Source: an uncultured bacterium
Lineage (GTDB): Bacteria; Cyanobacteriota; Vampirovibrionia; Gastranaerophilales; Gastranaerophilaceae
Reading direction: 5' to 3'
Length of the DNA: 37,859 bases
NCBI GenBank assembly: GCA_902798645.1
Contig: CADBXV010000015.1
Coordinates: 1 to 37,859 of the forward strand
The notes beneath the pieces are model-generated. The model ran no database searches. It was given only the letters and a program-made list of their open reading frames with translations, and had not been told where the DNA came from. This document shows, piece by piece, positions 16,288-25,598 of the stretch. The translations under genes were made by a program, and so were the position numbers. Position 1 is the stretch's first letter. The number at the start of each line of letters is the position of its first letter.

Positions 16288-17397
16288 TTATTTTTTTTCG
16301 GTTTGTTCCGGTTGTTTTTGTTCTTCTTGTTTTACATTTACAACCTTTGCAGGATCGTAATCCGGATCAAGATATTTAATATCGGCATCTTTCATTAAGC
16401 TAGCTGTAAGCTTTTTAAGAACAGCGATGTGTTTTTGTGTTTCAAGATAGAATTTTATTTCGGATTTTACTTTAACAAACGGTGTTTTTCCAGCTTCCAT
16501 TCTGTCTGTTACTTTTATAATATGAAATCCGTAGTTTGTTTGTACCAAATCGCTTATTGTATCCGGTTTCATGCTGAATGCCTTGTCTGCAAATTCTTTT
16601 ACCATAGCATCTTTTGTAAAGAATCCCAATTCTCCGCCACGTTCTGCGCTTGCTCTGTCATCTGATTTTTGTTGAGCTATTTTGGCAAAGTTCTCCGGAT
16701 TCTTTTTAACTTCAGCAAGAACTGCCTCAGCTTTTGCCTTTTGTGCAGACATTCTTTTTTCTACTTCTGTATTCAAAGCAGTTGGATCTATATTTGAATT
16801 TTTTTCTTTGATTTCTCTAATCATATCCAGTAAATTTGCTGAGATTAAAATATGAGATGCTCTTACTTGTTCTCCATGAGTAAAATCTTTTGGATGAGTG
16901 TTGTAGAAGTTTTCTGCATCCTTGTCTGTAACTTCTATTTTTTCTATAGAATTAACCAGTTTTCTGATTTTAATTTGTGTTTCTAAATCTTTTATAAATT
17001 GATCGTTAGAAACTTTTCTTTCCTTTAAAATTTTATTTAACTCATCTTTAGAGCCGACTCTGTCTGTAACCATTTGAAGTTCTTTTTGAACATCTTCTTT
17101 TGTTGCAGTAATACCGCGTTTTTCTATTTCTGCATCAAGTAAAGTTTTTATTATAAGTTCATTAACAACTTTTTCTTTGAATACGGCATACATTGGATTT
17201 TCATTTGATTTTACAAAATTCTTAGCTCCGCCGAAAGCTTTCAAAAATGATTTATCTACATTTTTGTCAAATTCTTTATCAAAATCTGATTGAGTAATAA
17301 CTTGACCGTTAACTTCAATAATTCCGTTTTTGTGCATAAATGAACAACCGGTAAATAAAACCGTTGACACTGCTAAACATACCAATAGTTTTTTCAT
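16288..17397 (-). CDS. PpiC-type peptidyl-prolyl isomerase lipoprotein
   Basis: A SurA/PrsA-like parvulin chaperone of 369 aa. The signal peptide ends in the lipobox LFTGC (Cys18), so the protein is membrane-anchored and faces the periplasm. Residues ~30-165 form a SurA-N-like helical segment (NGQVITQSDFDKEF...). The parvulin domain spans ~175-305 with VRASHILIS, a DRASAERGGELGFF stretch and FGFHIIKV-type end (TNYGFHIIKVTDR). The C-terminal tail is Lys/Glu/Gln rich. Its likely role is folding of exported proteins, possibly outer-membrane proteins such as the TolC-type protein nearby. A good ribosome site (AAGGAG) precedes ATG. Confidence 0.92.
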   Translation of the reverse strand: MKKLLVCLAVSTVLFTGCSFMHKNGIIEVNGQVITQSDFDKEFDKNVDKSFLKAFGGAKNFVKSNENPMYAVFKEKVVNELIIKTLLDAEIEKRGITATKEDVQKELQMVTDRVGSKDELNKILKERKVSNDQFIKDLETQIKIRKLVNSIEKIEVTDKDAENFYNTHPKDFTHGEQVRASHILISANLLDMIREIKEKNSNIDPTALNTEVEKRMSAQKAKAEAVLAEVKKNPENFAKIAQQKSDDRASAERGGELGFFTKDAMVKEFADKAFSMKPDTISDLVQTNYGFHIIKVTDRMEAGKTPFVKVKSEIKFYLETQKHIAVLKKLTASLMKDADIKYLDPDYDPAKVVNVKQEEQKQPEQTEKK

Positions 17398-17614
17398 ATA
17401 TAAAACTCCTTCTTATTTTTTTCCCTTCGTATTAATAATAAACCAAATCTGTCAAAAAGTTAATCTGCAGTTAAGCATTCTTAACAATTTTGAAATTGTG
17501 TAACTGCTCTCCTATTTACCTCCCATGCGCATAAAAACTGTTTTACTCAATATAAACCCTCTTTCTGACTCTCCCCTGACCTGTTACTTTATAACATAAA
17601 TTATTTTATCAATT

Positions 17615-18079
17615 CTAATTTACGACATCAGACAAATCCGCTTGAAATTTTTTGCTTAATTTATGCAATATTTCAATCTCACTGTTATCTATATTTTTAA
17701 ATATATCCGTTATAAATTGTTTTATTTTAGGCATATTATCATTAACAATTTTTCTGCCTTCTTCTGTTACCCGAAGAAAATAAACAAGTCTGTTGTTGAC
17801 ATTTCCGTACTCTTTAGCTATTAAGCCCTTATTTTCAAGAATTTTAAGAATTCTGTTTGTGTTAGATTTGTCTTTCATAATTATCTCAGACAACTGCTGT
17901 TGGTATATATTTTTTGTTCCGTATATTGTATCCAAAACAATAAACTGTTCTGCTGTTATACCTATATTAAGAGTTTCCAGCTTATTTTTTAATTCTGCTT
18001 TTAAATTCTTAATAATTTTATCAATAGAATAAATAACAGTATCTACATAATGCTCTTTTTTAATCTCTATCATGTTCAC
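17615..18079 (-). CDS. MarR family transcriptional regulator
   Basis: A 154-aa winged-helix regulator: a dimerisation helix, then QFIVLDTIYG, the recognition part QQLSEIIMKDKSNTNRILKILENKGLI and the wing YGNVNNRLVYFLRVTEEG. It starts at GTG 18079 or at ATG 18073; the AGGGA upstream is 4 or 10 nt away, so the choice is open. The -35 of its promoter is part of a 12-bp palindrome, suggesting autorepression. MarR proteins often control efflux pumps; the MFS transporter at 19000 is the obvious candidate target, although the AlkD-like gene lies between. Confidence 0.92.
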   Translation of the reverse strand: MNMIEIKKEHYVDTVIYSIDKIIKNLKAELKNKLETLNIGITAEQFIVLDTIYGTKNIYQQQLSEIIMKDKSNTNRILKILENKGLIAKEYGNVNNRLVYFLRVTEEGRKIVNDNMPKIKQFITDIFKNIDNSEIEILHKLSKKFQADLSDVVN

Positions 18080-18105
18080 ATAATCCCTGCGAGTAATTGC
18101 TCTAT

Positions 18106-18134
18106 ATATTAATTCAAATCGATTGACATGTCAA
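18106..18134 (-). promoter_or_regulatory. marR-type promoter with overlapping operator
   Basis: Minus strand: TTGACA (18129-18134), 17-nt spacer, TAATAT (18106-18111). The perfect palindrome TTGACATGTCAA (18123-18134) includes the -35, fitting an autorepression site. Confidence 0.6.
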
Positions 18135-18174
18135 CAATGCGTAATAAGAACAAATAAGTTTTGCATAAAAAACA

Positions 18175-18813
18175 CTACAAATTTTTTGTAATTTTTTTTA
18201 TTCCCTCGGATACTCTATAGGATTCTCTGATTTTTTGCATCGTTTTTTTGCGTGTTGTTTCGTTTAAATGACATTTTTTTGATTTTAAATAACTTAGACA
18301 TTTTTGAGGATATTTACCCATTACTGTTGCAATTGCCCAAGCGACACCCATCTGAGAATAATAATCATCCGTATTCAATGAGTCTAAAACCTCAATAACT
18401 TTATCTATATACTCATCATTAAGATAATGAGAAAGCAAAATTACTGCGACAATTCTGCTCTCAAACTCTTTTTTTGAACTTTTATACTTCATAAGGAACT
18501 GCCAAACCGCTTCAGGATATTTTCTTGATATCCTAAAATTCTGACATAAAGAATCATTTACAGCCCAATCATCAACATACGGAATAAATTTTTCAAAATA
18601 TTCAATTAAAGTATTAATATCGTCTTTTGCATATCCAAGTACGAAAGCATGCAAAAGTCTTAATTCAAAAGTTGAACAGTCATCTTTTTCAACAAAATCC
18701 TTATAATTTTCTTTCGCAACTTTCTTAGCAAATTTTCTAAGCTCAGGTATTGAAATGCCAAAACTCGTACGTTTTATTTTAGATAATTCTTTTTTTATTT
18801 TCACCAAATTCAT
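18175..18813 (-). CDS. AlkD-like DNA alkylation repair protein
   Basis: A 212-aa HEAT-repeat protein of the AlkC/AlkD DNA glycosylase family (COG4912 type), which removes alkylated bases such as 3- and 7-methylpurines without base flipping. Residues matching the AlkD active site can be seen: Trp83 and Asp87 in YVDDWAVND and Arg120 in FESRIVAV, with the same Trp-to-Asp spacing of four as B. cereus AlkD. The ATG has AGAGGT about 12 nt upstream. It lies between marR and the MFS gene, on the marR strand, with a 95-nt gap to marR. Confidence 0.88.
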   Translation of the reverse strand: MNLVKIKKELSKIKRTSFGISIPELRKFAKKVAKENYKDFVEKDDCSTFELRLLHAFVLGYAKDDINTLIEYFEKFIPYVDDWAVNDSLCQNFRISRKYPEAVWQFLMKYKSSKKEFESRIVAVILLSHYLNDEYIDKVIEVLDSLNTDDYYSQMGVAWAIATVMGKYPQKCLSYLKSKKCHLNETTRKKTMQKIRESYRVSEGIKKITKNL

Positions 18814-18943
18814 ATATAAAACCAGACCTCTGCTTATTTTGAAAAAATTATATTTGCTGTTTATTTATTATTCTCATTATATATATAAAACATCCGAAAA
18901 AGAATAATTTTGTTATCAGACCTCTTGTGTGGTAAAAAACACA

Positions 18944-18959
18944 TGTTGCTTTTGCAACA
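18944..18959. promoter_or_regulatory. Hairpin or operator upstream of MFS gene
   Basis: TGTTGC-TTTT-GCAACA, 40 nt before the transporter start. It differs in sequence from the palindrome at the MarR promoter, so it is not obviously the same operator. Confidence 0.4.
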
Positions 18960-18999
18960 CATCTATGATTTAATCTAGGTATTAAACGAGAGAAAAACA

Positions 19000-20571
19000 A
19001 TGGAAAATACAATCGGACAAACCGAATGGAAATTTAAGATAAATCCTTGGATAACAATGATACCTGTTATGTTGTCCATTTTTATGTTTGCGTTGGATGA
19101 AACTATTTCTAACGTTGCACTTCCGTATATGGCAGGAACATTTTCTATCAGTCATAATGAATCAACTTGGATTATTACAAGCTACCTTGTAGCAAGCGGT
19201 GTTATAATTCCTACAGTTGACTTTTTCAGCCGTTTAATCGGAAGAAAACAGTATTATATATTGAGTATTGTAATTTTTACCATAGCTTCCATATTATGCG
19301 GACTGGCAAATTCAATGGCGATGATGTTAATTGCCCGTATTATTCAGGGTATTGGCGGAGGCGGAATTATGCCAATTGCGCAGGCAATAATTTTCGAGAT
19401 ATTTCCGAAAGAAAAACTTCCTCAAGCGATGGCTGTATTCGGTCTTGGTGTAATTATGGCACCTATCCTCGGTCCGTCCGTCGGAGGCTGGATTACTGAG
19501 AATTGGTCTTGGCCGTTTATTTATTTTATAAACATTCCGTTCGGGATTTTATGTTTGTATTTGACTAATAAATACGTTGAAGAACCGCCTTATTCAAGAA
19601 AGCAATCAAATGTAAAAATGGATTTTTCGGGATTTTTCTGCCTGGCGGTTTGGCTTTTAACTTTGCAGGTTGTATTAGATAAGGGTAATGATGCGGATTG
19701 GTTTGGCGCACCTTGGATTTGCAAATTATTTGCTGTTTCTACAATAGCATTTCTGGGGTTTGTATTTATACAGAAGAAAAAATCAAAAACAGGTGACGGT
19801 CTTATTAACCTTTCAATATTGAGAAATAAAAACTTCTTAATCGGTACCGGCGGGCAAATTATTTTAATGGCAGTATTAATGTCATCTGCTGCGATACTGC
19901 CGTCCATGCTCCAAAGACTACTTGGTTATACTTCATTTTTAAGCGGTTTGTCAATGTTACCCAGAGGCTTGGGATGTTTTATAGCTTCGATATTAAGCGG
20001 AATGCTTGTCGTAAGAATCGGTATTAAATCAACAGCCGTAATAGGGCTGGTTGTACTGGCTATAGGCGGTTTATTATTCGGTGAAATAAACACTAATATT
20101 GCGCTTGCAGATATTGCACTTCCAAACTTTGTATTTGGTGCCGGAATGGTATTATCTATGGTACCTTTGTCTAACATTTCGTGTGCAACATTATCAAACG
20201 AAGAACAGACTAACGCATCAGGCGTTCAAAATTTGTTCAAAAATGTGGGTGCGGCAATCGGTACATCTATAGCCACAACAATGATTTCAAGATTCTCACA
20301 AATGCACCAAATGATGATGGTAAAATCTTTAACCGACACAAACCAAGTTTTTTCCGAACGGATAAGCGCAATCAGTTCAGCATTTATAACACAAGTTGAT
20401 CCTCAGACAGCAGTTCATATGGCACAAGGTCAGGTGTACAGAATTCTAAACCAGCAGGCAGCTTTGTGGGGATATGTTGAAACTTTCAGATATTATGCAG
20501 TTGCTGTCGTTTTGATTCTTCCGTTTATTTACTTCCTTAAAGATACTTCAAGAGAAAAGAAATCGGAATGA
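19000..20571 (+). CDS. DHA2 family MFS drug:H+ antiporter
   Basis: A 523-aa 14-TM transporter of the EmrB/QacA type. Seen: motif D1-like LDETISNVALPYMAG in TM1, motif A in TM2-3 (FSRLIGRKQYY), motif B-like RIIQGIGGGGIMPIAQ, and motif C GLGVIMAPILGPSVGGWI. Members export drugs or lipophilic compounds using the proton gradient. In diderms EmrB works with a periplasmic adaptor (EmrA) and TolC. No EmrA is next to it, but a TolC-type gene follows 239 nt downstream. MarR at 17615 is a plausible regulator. The ribosome site (GAGAG) is weak. Confidence 0.93.
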   Translation: MENTIGQTEWKFKINPWITMIPVMLSIFMFALDETISNVALPYMAGTFSISHNESTWIITSYLVASGVIIPTVDFFSRLIGRKQYYILSIVIFTIASILCGLANSMAMMLIARIIQGIGGGGIMPIAQAIIFEIFPKEKLPQAMAVFGLGVIMAPILGPSVGGWITENWSWPFIYFINIPFGILCLYLTNKYVEEPPYSRKQSNVKMDFSGFFCLAVWLLTLQVVLDKGNDADWFGAPWICKLFAVSTIAFLGFVFIQKKKSKTGDGLINLSILRNKNFLIGTGGQIILMAVLMSSAAILPSMLQRLLGYTSFLSGLSMLPRGLGCFIASILSGMLVVRIGIKSTAVIGLVVLAIGGLLFGEINTNIALADIALPNFVFGAGMVLSMVPLSNISCATLSNEEQTNASGVQNLFKNVGAAIGTSIATTMISRFSQMHQMMMVKSLTDTNQVFSERISAISSAFITQVDPQTAVHMAQGQVYRILNQQAALWGYVETFRYYAVAVVLILPFIYFLKDTSREKKSE

Positions 20572-20810
20572 TACACTTTTTGTAACAGGTCAGTAGAATT
20601 AATACGGTTTTTATAAACTTTTATTTTTTATTGAAATAAACCTGCAGACCTATTACTTTTTAAATGTATTGTAAAGTTTTTTTACAAATTTACGTTTAAA
20701 TTTTAATAATAATGACAATAGATAATGTTTTTGATAATATGGTTGTAAAATACAACTAAGTCTTTTTTGAGAGTGTTTATAAAATTTATGATAGATTGGG
20801 AGTAATTTGT

Positions 20811-23480
20811 ATGAAAAAGTTATTTAGTGCATTATTGTCTTTAATGATATTTGTAATGTATACAGGTGCAGCATATGCCGCTCCTAAAGCAGGGAAAAAT
20901 GTAAAAATAGTTGCAACAAAGACGACAACTCAGGCTGCTTCCGTTCAGCAAAATGATGCAAAAATTAAAGCAAAACAGCAAGCGGCTGCAACTCAAAAAG
21001 CTCAGGTACAGCAAATGCAGCAAATGGCTGCTGCGGCAAAAGCAGTTCACATGAAAGCTGCGCCAAATGCGAAATCTATAGAGCTGGCATTTGTTTTTGA
21101 CGGCCCATCTGATAAAAATCAACAGGTTTTGGAAAAATTCCAAAAAACTATTAAAGTTCAGTTGCTGCCTGATTATATAGCAAGTTTTCCAAAGGATTTA
21201 ATATTTACGGGTAACTGGACGGAGGCAGGTGCAAAAGCGGCTTCTGATAAAGCTTTGGCTTCAAGAGCCAGAATGATTATTTCTCTAGGTTATTTCTCAA
21301 GTAACTATTATTCAGATAAAAAAGATAAGAAAAAATATGTTGTTACAATTGACCAATATGGTTTAAGAGATTTCGGAAATCATTTCTTTAATCCCATTCA
21401 ACAAATGACGAGCGATTTTGCAACATTTAAAGTTTTAAATCCTCAAATTAAAAAAACAGCAATCTTAATGAATGAAACATATTATAAAACAAGAACTGAC
21501 TGGAATACCTTTATAGCTAAAAAATTAAAAGAGAAAAAATGTGATTTGGCATTTGCAGTTATTCCGGTAAATTCAAACATTTCAGCATCACTGAGTAAGA
21601 TACCTAATGATGTTGACTCGGCTTTTGTGACCCCTTTGTATAATTTAAGTTCGGAACAAAGAAAAGATTTATATAAACAATTGCTTGCAAAAAAACTGCC
21701 AACATTTTCATCAGTCGGGAAAGAAGATGTAGAACTTGGTGCAATGCTTGGTACTTCAACATTTGATGTGGATAAAAAACTTGCGGAAGCAACATCATTC
21801 AATATTCACGGTGTTCTTCACGGTAAAGCGGTTAAGAATGAAAAAATACCTTTTTATGATGACAAAGTAATTTTCTATAACTCTGATACAGGTGAAGCTT
21901 TAGGATATACACCGGCTTTAAGATTACTGAATAATTCAGTTGTAATTTCCAATAAACCTAAAACTACTTATGATTTAAATACATTAATTAATACTCTTGA
22001 CGGCAGCAACTTGGATATGGCAAGAAAAAGATACCTAATTGATGCTGCAAGACGTTCTGTTACAAGTGCTTATTTAAGATATTTGCCGACATTAAGACTT
22101 GATTTGGGGTACCAAACTTATAACAGCGGTTACGCTCGTTCTTATTCTGACGTACCTACAAGTGTCGGTGCATTCACTGTTGCGATGGATCAAGTTCTTT
22201 ATTCGCCGGATTTGGTTACAAATATTATTGTTAAGCATAAAAAACTTAAATTTGATAAAGCTGAATCAGATTTAACAAAAGCTAATACCGAGTATCATGT
22301 TGCAAATCTTTATATAGAAACACTAATGCTTGGTAATATGATAAAGATTCAAGAAGAATATGTACAAGAAACAAGAGAAAATCTTGCAATAGCACGTGTA
22401 AGAGAAAAAACCGGCAAATGCGGATATGAAGAAGTATTCCGTTGGGCAGGCGAAGTAAGTGAAGCTGAAAAGAAACTGCTTATGATGCAAGCGGATTACA
22501 AAAATTTGCAAGTACAAATTAACAAGCTGTTAAATAACAAAAATCAAAAAGAAGAACTTGTATTTAAACCTCTTACCGCAAATGATCCGGCATTCTTTTC
22601 ATCAGATTTGCATATTATAGACCACGTACGTGATCCTAAGAAACTTGAACAATTTACGGAAATGCTTGTTCAGGAAGTTCAATATCTTTCTCCCGAAACG
22701 ACAAAACTTAAAGCTGCAATAGCAATGAAAAAAGCTGAGATGTCAAATTACGGACAAAAATTCTTCATGCCAAATGCTAAAATGTCGTTAGAGTATCAAA
22801 CACAATTTGGCAGAAATCTTCCTTATGAAAATGCAGGACATAACCAATTAATAGGCGCAAACAGTGCGGCGTCATCAGCAGCGGCAACAGCACAAGCAGC
22901 AAGTGCAGGTGGTAATGCAGCTGTTGCAGCAGGAGCGGGCGCTTGGGCTTATGGTATTCCCGGAATGTCTACAGGATACTACAACTCTCCATATCTTGGC
23001 TTAGACCAACAATCCTTCAGATTCTTTATTGGTGCTCAATGGAAACCGATTGAAGGCGGACACAAGATTGCTGAAATTGCCCGTTGCAAGGCTGAACTTA
23101 ATGAACTTAATACTTACTTAGAAGAAGTTAATACTGAAATAGAAATGAAAGTACGTTCTGTTGTTAATAATGCAATAGCTAAGTATTTCATGATTGAAAA
23201 ATCATACAAGGCTATGTTTGCCGAAGGCGAAAACTATGACATGGTTAAAGCGTTGTACCTGAGAGGCGAAGCTCCTGTTAATCAGCTTGCTGATGCTCAA
23301 CAGCTTTATTTGAAAGCTAAAGTTGATGCAATTAACTCTCAATACGACTTCTTTAAAGAACTAATCTGGGTACAAAGAGGGCTGCTTTCGGTTAACTGGG
23401 TTAACGCAAACGACTACGCTAAAAAATGGATAAATAATATACCGAATATATTACCTGCCGAACCTGATTTTAATTTGTAG
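20811..23480 (+). CDS. Substrate-binding-like domain fused to TolC-type outer-membrane protein
   Basis: An 889-aa exported protein. The start is ATG 20811 (GGGAG 8 nt upstream); a TTG 15 nt earlier is in frame but less likely. The signal peptide ends near AYA-AP (residue 23). Residues ~30-80 are Ala/Gln/Lys rich. Residues ~80-375 resemble the ABC_sub_bind periplasmic-binding fold (IELAFVFDGPSD..., 'MIISLGYFSS', 'KTAILMNETY', a second lobe with SVGKEDVELGAMLGTS). Residues ~385-880 are an outer-membrane efflux (TolC/OEP) domain: two repeats of long helices and beta segments, with LPTLRLDLGYQTY and an NxLADAQQLYLKAKV-type helix near the end. An Ala-rich insert lies at ~690-720. It follows the MFS gene and has its own long leader and terminator. 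Confidence 0.85.
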   Translation: MKKLFSALLSLMIFVMYTGAAYAAPKAGKNVKIVATKTTTQAASVQQNDAKIKAKQQAAATQKAQVQQMQQMAAAAKAVHMKAAPNAKSIELAFVFDGPSDKNQQVLEKFQKTIKVQLLPDYIASFPKDLIFTGNWTEAGAKAASDKALASRARMIISLGYFSSNYYSDKKDKKKYVVTIDQYGLRDFGNHFFNPIQQMTSDFATFKVLNPQIKKTAILMNETYYKTRTDWNTFIAKKLKEKKCDLAFAVIPVNSNISASLSKIPNDVDSAFVTPLYNLSSEQRKDLYKQLLAKKLPTFSSVGKEDVELGAMLGTSTFDVDKKLAEATSFNIHGVLHGKAVKNEKIPFYDDKVIFYNSDTGEALGYTPALRLLNNSVVISNKPKTTYDLNTLINTLDGSNLDMARKRYLIDAARRSVTSAYLRYLPTLRLDLGYQTYNSGYARSYSDVPTSVGAFTVAMDQVLYSPDLVTNIIVKHKKLKFDKAESDLTKANTEYHVANLYIETLMLGNMIKIQEEYVQETRENLAIARVREKTGKCGYEEVFRWAGEVSEAEKKLLMMQADYKNLQVQINKLLNNKNQKEELVFKPLTANDPAFFSSDLHIIDHVRDPKKLEQFTEMLVQEVQYLSPETTKLKAAIAMKKAEMSNYGQKFFMPNAKMSLEYQTQFGRNLPYENAGHNQLIGANSAASSAAATAQAASAGGNAAVAAGAGAWAYGIPGMSTGYYNSPYLGLDQQSFRFFIGAQWKPIEGGHKIAEIARCKAELNELNTYLEEVNTEIEMKVRSVVNNAIAKYFMIEKSYKAMFAEGENYDMVKALYLRGEAPVNQLADAQQLYLKAKVDAINSQYDFFKELIWVQRGLLSVNWVNANDYAKKWINNIPNILPAEPDFNL

Positions 23481-23514
23481 GTGAGAGAAAGTTGTTTTAA
23501 ACCTCTAAAAAAGT

Positions 23515-23552
23515 AAAAAAGTCGGCGGTGCATTTGCACCGCCGACTTTTTT
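23515..23552 (+). terminator. Strong Rho-independent terminator
   Basis: A GC-rich perfect stem (AAGTCGGCGGTGCA and complement) with A-rich and T-rich flanks, 35 nt after the TolC-fusion stop. It is usable from both sides. Confidence 0.92.
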
Positions 23553-23578
23553 ACCGAAAAAAATTTTTTCAAACTTAT

Positions 23579-23595
23579 CGTCCTATTTTGTCGTA
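23579..23595 (+). repeat. 17-nt repeat downstream of WYL gene
   Basis: CGTCCTATTTTGTCGTA; 15 of 17 positions match TGTCCGATTTTGTCGTA at 24690-24706. The two copies bracket the WYL regulator gene in the same orientation. A (TAAA)5 simple repeat follows at ~23643-23662. Confidence 0.65.
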
Positions 23596-23687
23596 CCCTG
23601 TTGGTATTATATAAATGTGGAAAGGATAAACAAACAAAAAACAAATAAATAAATAAATAAATCTCTCAACCTTATTTATATAGAGAA

Positions 23688-24656
23688 CTAAAAGTTCTCA
23701 AGATTATCAACCAAATATTTCTTATATTCATCTCTCAACGACCTGGGGGCAAGGATTTTACATCCGCTGCCCCATTTAAATACGTGCCAGATTATTTCTC
23801 TGCTTCCGCTGGCTTTAAATGAGACGGTATAACTTCCATCTTCATTAAATTTACCCTTTTGAGTCGGATGAAAATTGTATTTTGAAGCTTCTTCCGCTAA
23901 TTCTTTTGAAAATAAGAGTTTGACGCTTAAAATTTCTCCTTGATAAATTCCAAAAGAGCGGTTTGTATATTCTTTCAAATTAAAATCTTTTTTATCAAAA
24001 ACTTCATTAGTCAATTTCATATCTTCAAATTTGTGTAAAAGGTAGTTGTAGATTCCGTCCCCTTTTGCTTTTTCTCTTGCAACCAAATATACTTTTTCAC
24101 CGTAAATCATTCCGAGAGGCTCAATCTTTCTTGGTTTGTCGTGATATTTAGCGGTAATCATTTTAGAATCCTTAAGAGCCTCTCTTACTACACCCAGATG
24201 TTCAACATTCATTTTATACTGAGGCATTTGACGGATAGCATATCCTTCTGTTTGCAAAAATAATTCTATGTTATTTTCCAGTGAATTTACTCTTTTTTGA
24301 GTAAGTATTTTCATTTTATCTACTACGCTGTTTAGCTCGTGTTTTAATTCTTTATTTGTAGTTCGTCTTTCGTATTGTTCAATATTTGCAATCTCTTTTG
24401 GAGAAAATGTAACCATAGCACGTTCTATTCCGCCCGTAAAACCCCAGTGCTTGGCATTATATTGGTCTTCCACATCAAGTTCATCTATTCCCAGTGAGCT
24501 GTTTAACAAGCAATCACGAATTCTTTCTGCTGTTCTTCTTGAAACACCAAACTCTGTTTCAATATACTTTAGCGTAATTCCTTGAGGTCTTACCGCCATT
24601 GCAAAAATCAGTTCTATAATATCGGTCATTCTTGAATATCTTGGTTTATCTTCCAT
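23688..24656 (-). CDS. WYL-domain transcriptional regulator
   Basis: A 322-aa protein with an N-terminal helix-turn-helix (about 8-65: GITLKYIETEFGVSRRTAERIRDCL) and a WYL domain (about 135-240: SKMITAKYHDKPRKIEPLGMIYGEKVYLVAREK) followed by a C-terminal extension (WCX-like, 'REIIWHVFKWGSGCKILAPRSLRDEYKKYL'). WYL proteins bind nucleic-acid ligands and often control phage defence or DNA-damage genes, but nothing of that kind is adjacent. The start ATG 24656 has GGGAGA 8 nt upstream. It diverges from the DUF4870-like gene. Confidence 0.92.
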   Translation of the reverse strand: MEDKPRYSRMTDIIELIFAMAVRPQGITLKYIETEFGVSRRTAERIRDCLLNSSLGIDELDVEDQYNAKHWGFTGGIERAMVTFSPKEIANIEQYERRTTNKELKHELNSVVDKMKILTQKRVNSLENNIELFLQTEGYAIRQMPQYKMNVEHLGVVREALKDSKMITAKYHDKPRKIEPLGMIYGEKVYLVAREKAKGDGIYNYLLHKFEDMKLTNEVFDKKDFNLKEYTNRSFGIYQGEILSVKLLFSKELAEEASKYNFHPTQKGKFNEDGSYTVSFKASGSREIIWHVFKWGSGCKILAPRSLRDEYKKYLVDNLENF

Positions 24657-24689
24657 AATCTTTTCTCCCAAAATAATTCTACACCTAAT

Positions 24690-24706
24690 GTCCGATTTTG
24701 TCGTAA
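24690..24706. promoter_or_regulatory. Candidate operator between WYL and DUF4870-like genes
   Basis: TGTCCGATTTTGTCGTA, 34 nt upstream of the WYL start, with a near-identical direct copy past the gene's 3' end (23579). It may be the WYL regulator's own site. Confidence 0.4.
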
Positions 24707-24832
24707 TGTAACTTTTTAATAAGTTTAATTCATCGAAAAATAAATGAAAAAACAAAGGTAATGTTGAGGGTAAAATTTATAATTGACAATTTAAGCAAAA
24801 AACAATATTCTATATTTATAAATAGGAGAAGT

Positions 24833-25183
24833 ATGATGAACAAATTTGTACCTACATTTAAAGACGACAGAGACAGATTGATAACAATTGCAATGTTTAT
24901 ATCAACTATATTTTTTATATTTTTTCCGTCATTAATAGTAGTTTTTATTCCAAAGGATTATATAAGCGAAAGTACATATAATATAGCAAAAGCATTATTC
25001 AATTTTGAATTGCTTTTGTTTTTGATTTCACTATTGTTCTTGATACCTATTATCGGTTGGATAGTTGGGTTTATAGTTGCGCCGTTACTAATGATTTTGA
25101 ATGTGATAATAATAATAATTAATCTCTGCGCAATTGCAGGAAATAAAGAGCTAAAAATTCCTGAACCGTACAAATTTATCTAG
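24833..25183 (+). CDS. DUF4870-like small membrane protein
   Basis: A 116-aa protein with three or four membrane segments (about 14-37, 50-70, 74-105) and a short polar C-terminus ending 'KELKIPEPYKFI', the layout of DUF4870/Tic20-like proteins. The start is one of two adjacent ATG codons at 24833 and 24836 after AGGAGA; an upstream in-frame ATG at 24761 has no ribosome site. It diverges from the WYL regulator, which may control it. Function is unknown. Confidence 0.75.
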   Translation: MMNKFVPTFKDDRDRLITIAMFISTIFFIFFPSLIVVFIPKDYISESTYNIAKALFNFELLLFLISLLFLIPIIGWIVGFIVAPLLMILNVIIIIINLCAIAGNKELKIPEPYKFI

Positions 25184-25271
25184 GTAAACGAGGCGGAGAA
25201 ATACTTGGGTAAATAATAAGATAAAACCCCGAGTCAATTTCGTTTTGCCTGAAAAAAATCAACTATTTTCG

Positions 25272-25598
25272 CTAAGCATTAGGGCTTTCGTACTCTATTC
25301 CCATACTTTTTAGGGCATTAATAAATCTTTCTGCGCATGCATATTGGACTTCAGGCGGAACAACACGTAAAATTTCAACAGTTTTGGATATAATCGGATC
25401 TTTATCGTACCATCTTGCACCATTAACCGGTTTTACAAGATCATAAAATCTATCCAAAGCATCTTTGGATACTTTTTCTTCCAATTTATCCAAAAAAACT
25501 ACAGCATGCTCTCTAAGTTCATCCTGATAATTTTTTAACAATTCTATAACTTCTAATAATTTAGGGTCATGGTCATACCATCTCTTATACGTTGCCAC
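25272..25598 (-). CDS. Small protein with two internal repeats, coupled to murA
   Basis: A 108-aa soluble protein built of two homologous units: RWYDHDPKLLEVIELLKN...AVVFLDKL (residues ~6-40) and RWYDKDPIISKTVEILR...AERFINAL (~62-97). Each unit looks like two helices after an Arg-Trp-Tyr-Asp-x-Asp-Pro turn. The GTG start overlaps the murA TAG by one base (TAGTG) and AGGGGGA lies 8 nt upstream, so translation is coupled to murA. I do not know a named family; the coupling suggests a role linked to MurA or cell-wall synthesis, which is inference. Confidence 0.8.
   Translation of the reverse strand: MATYKRWYDHDPKLLEVIELLKNYQDELREHAVVFLDKLEEKVSKDALDRFYDLVKPVNGARWYDKDPIISKTVEILRVVPPEVQYACAERFINALKSMGIEYESPNA

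Noticed and set aside
23643..23662. (TAAA)5 tract as a CRISPR or VNTR array
   Set aside because: A simple tetranucleotide run without spacers; only noted as a microsatellite.
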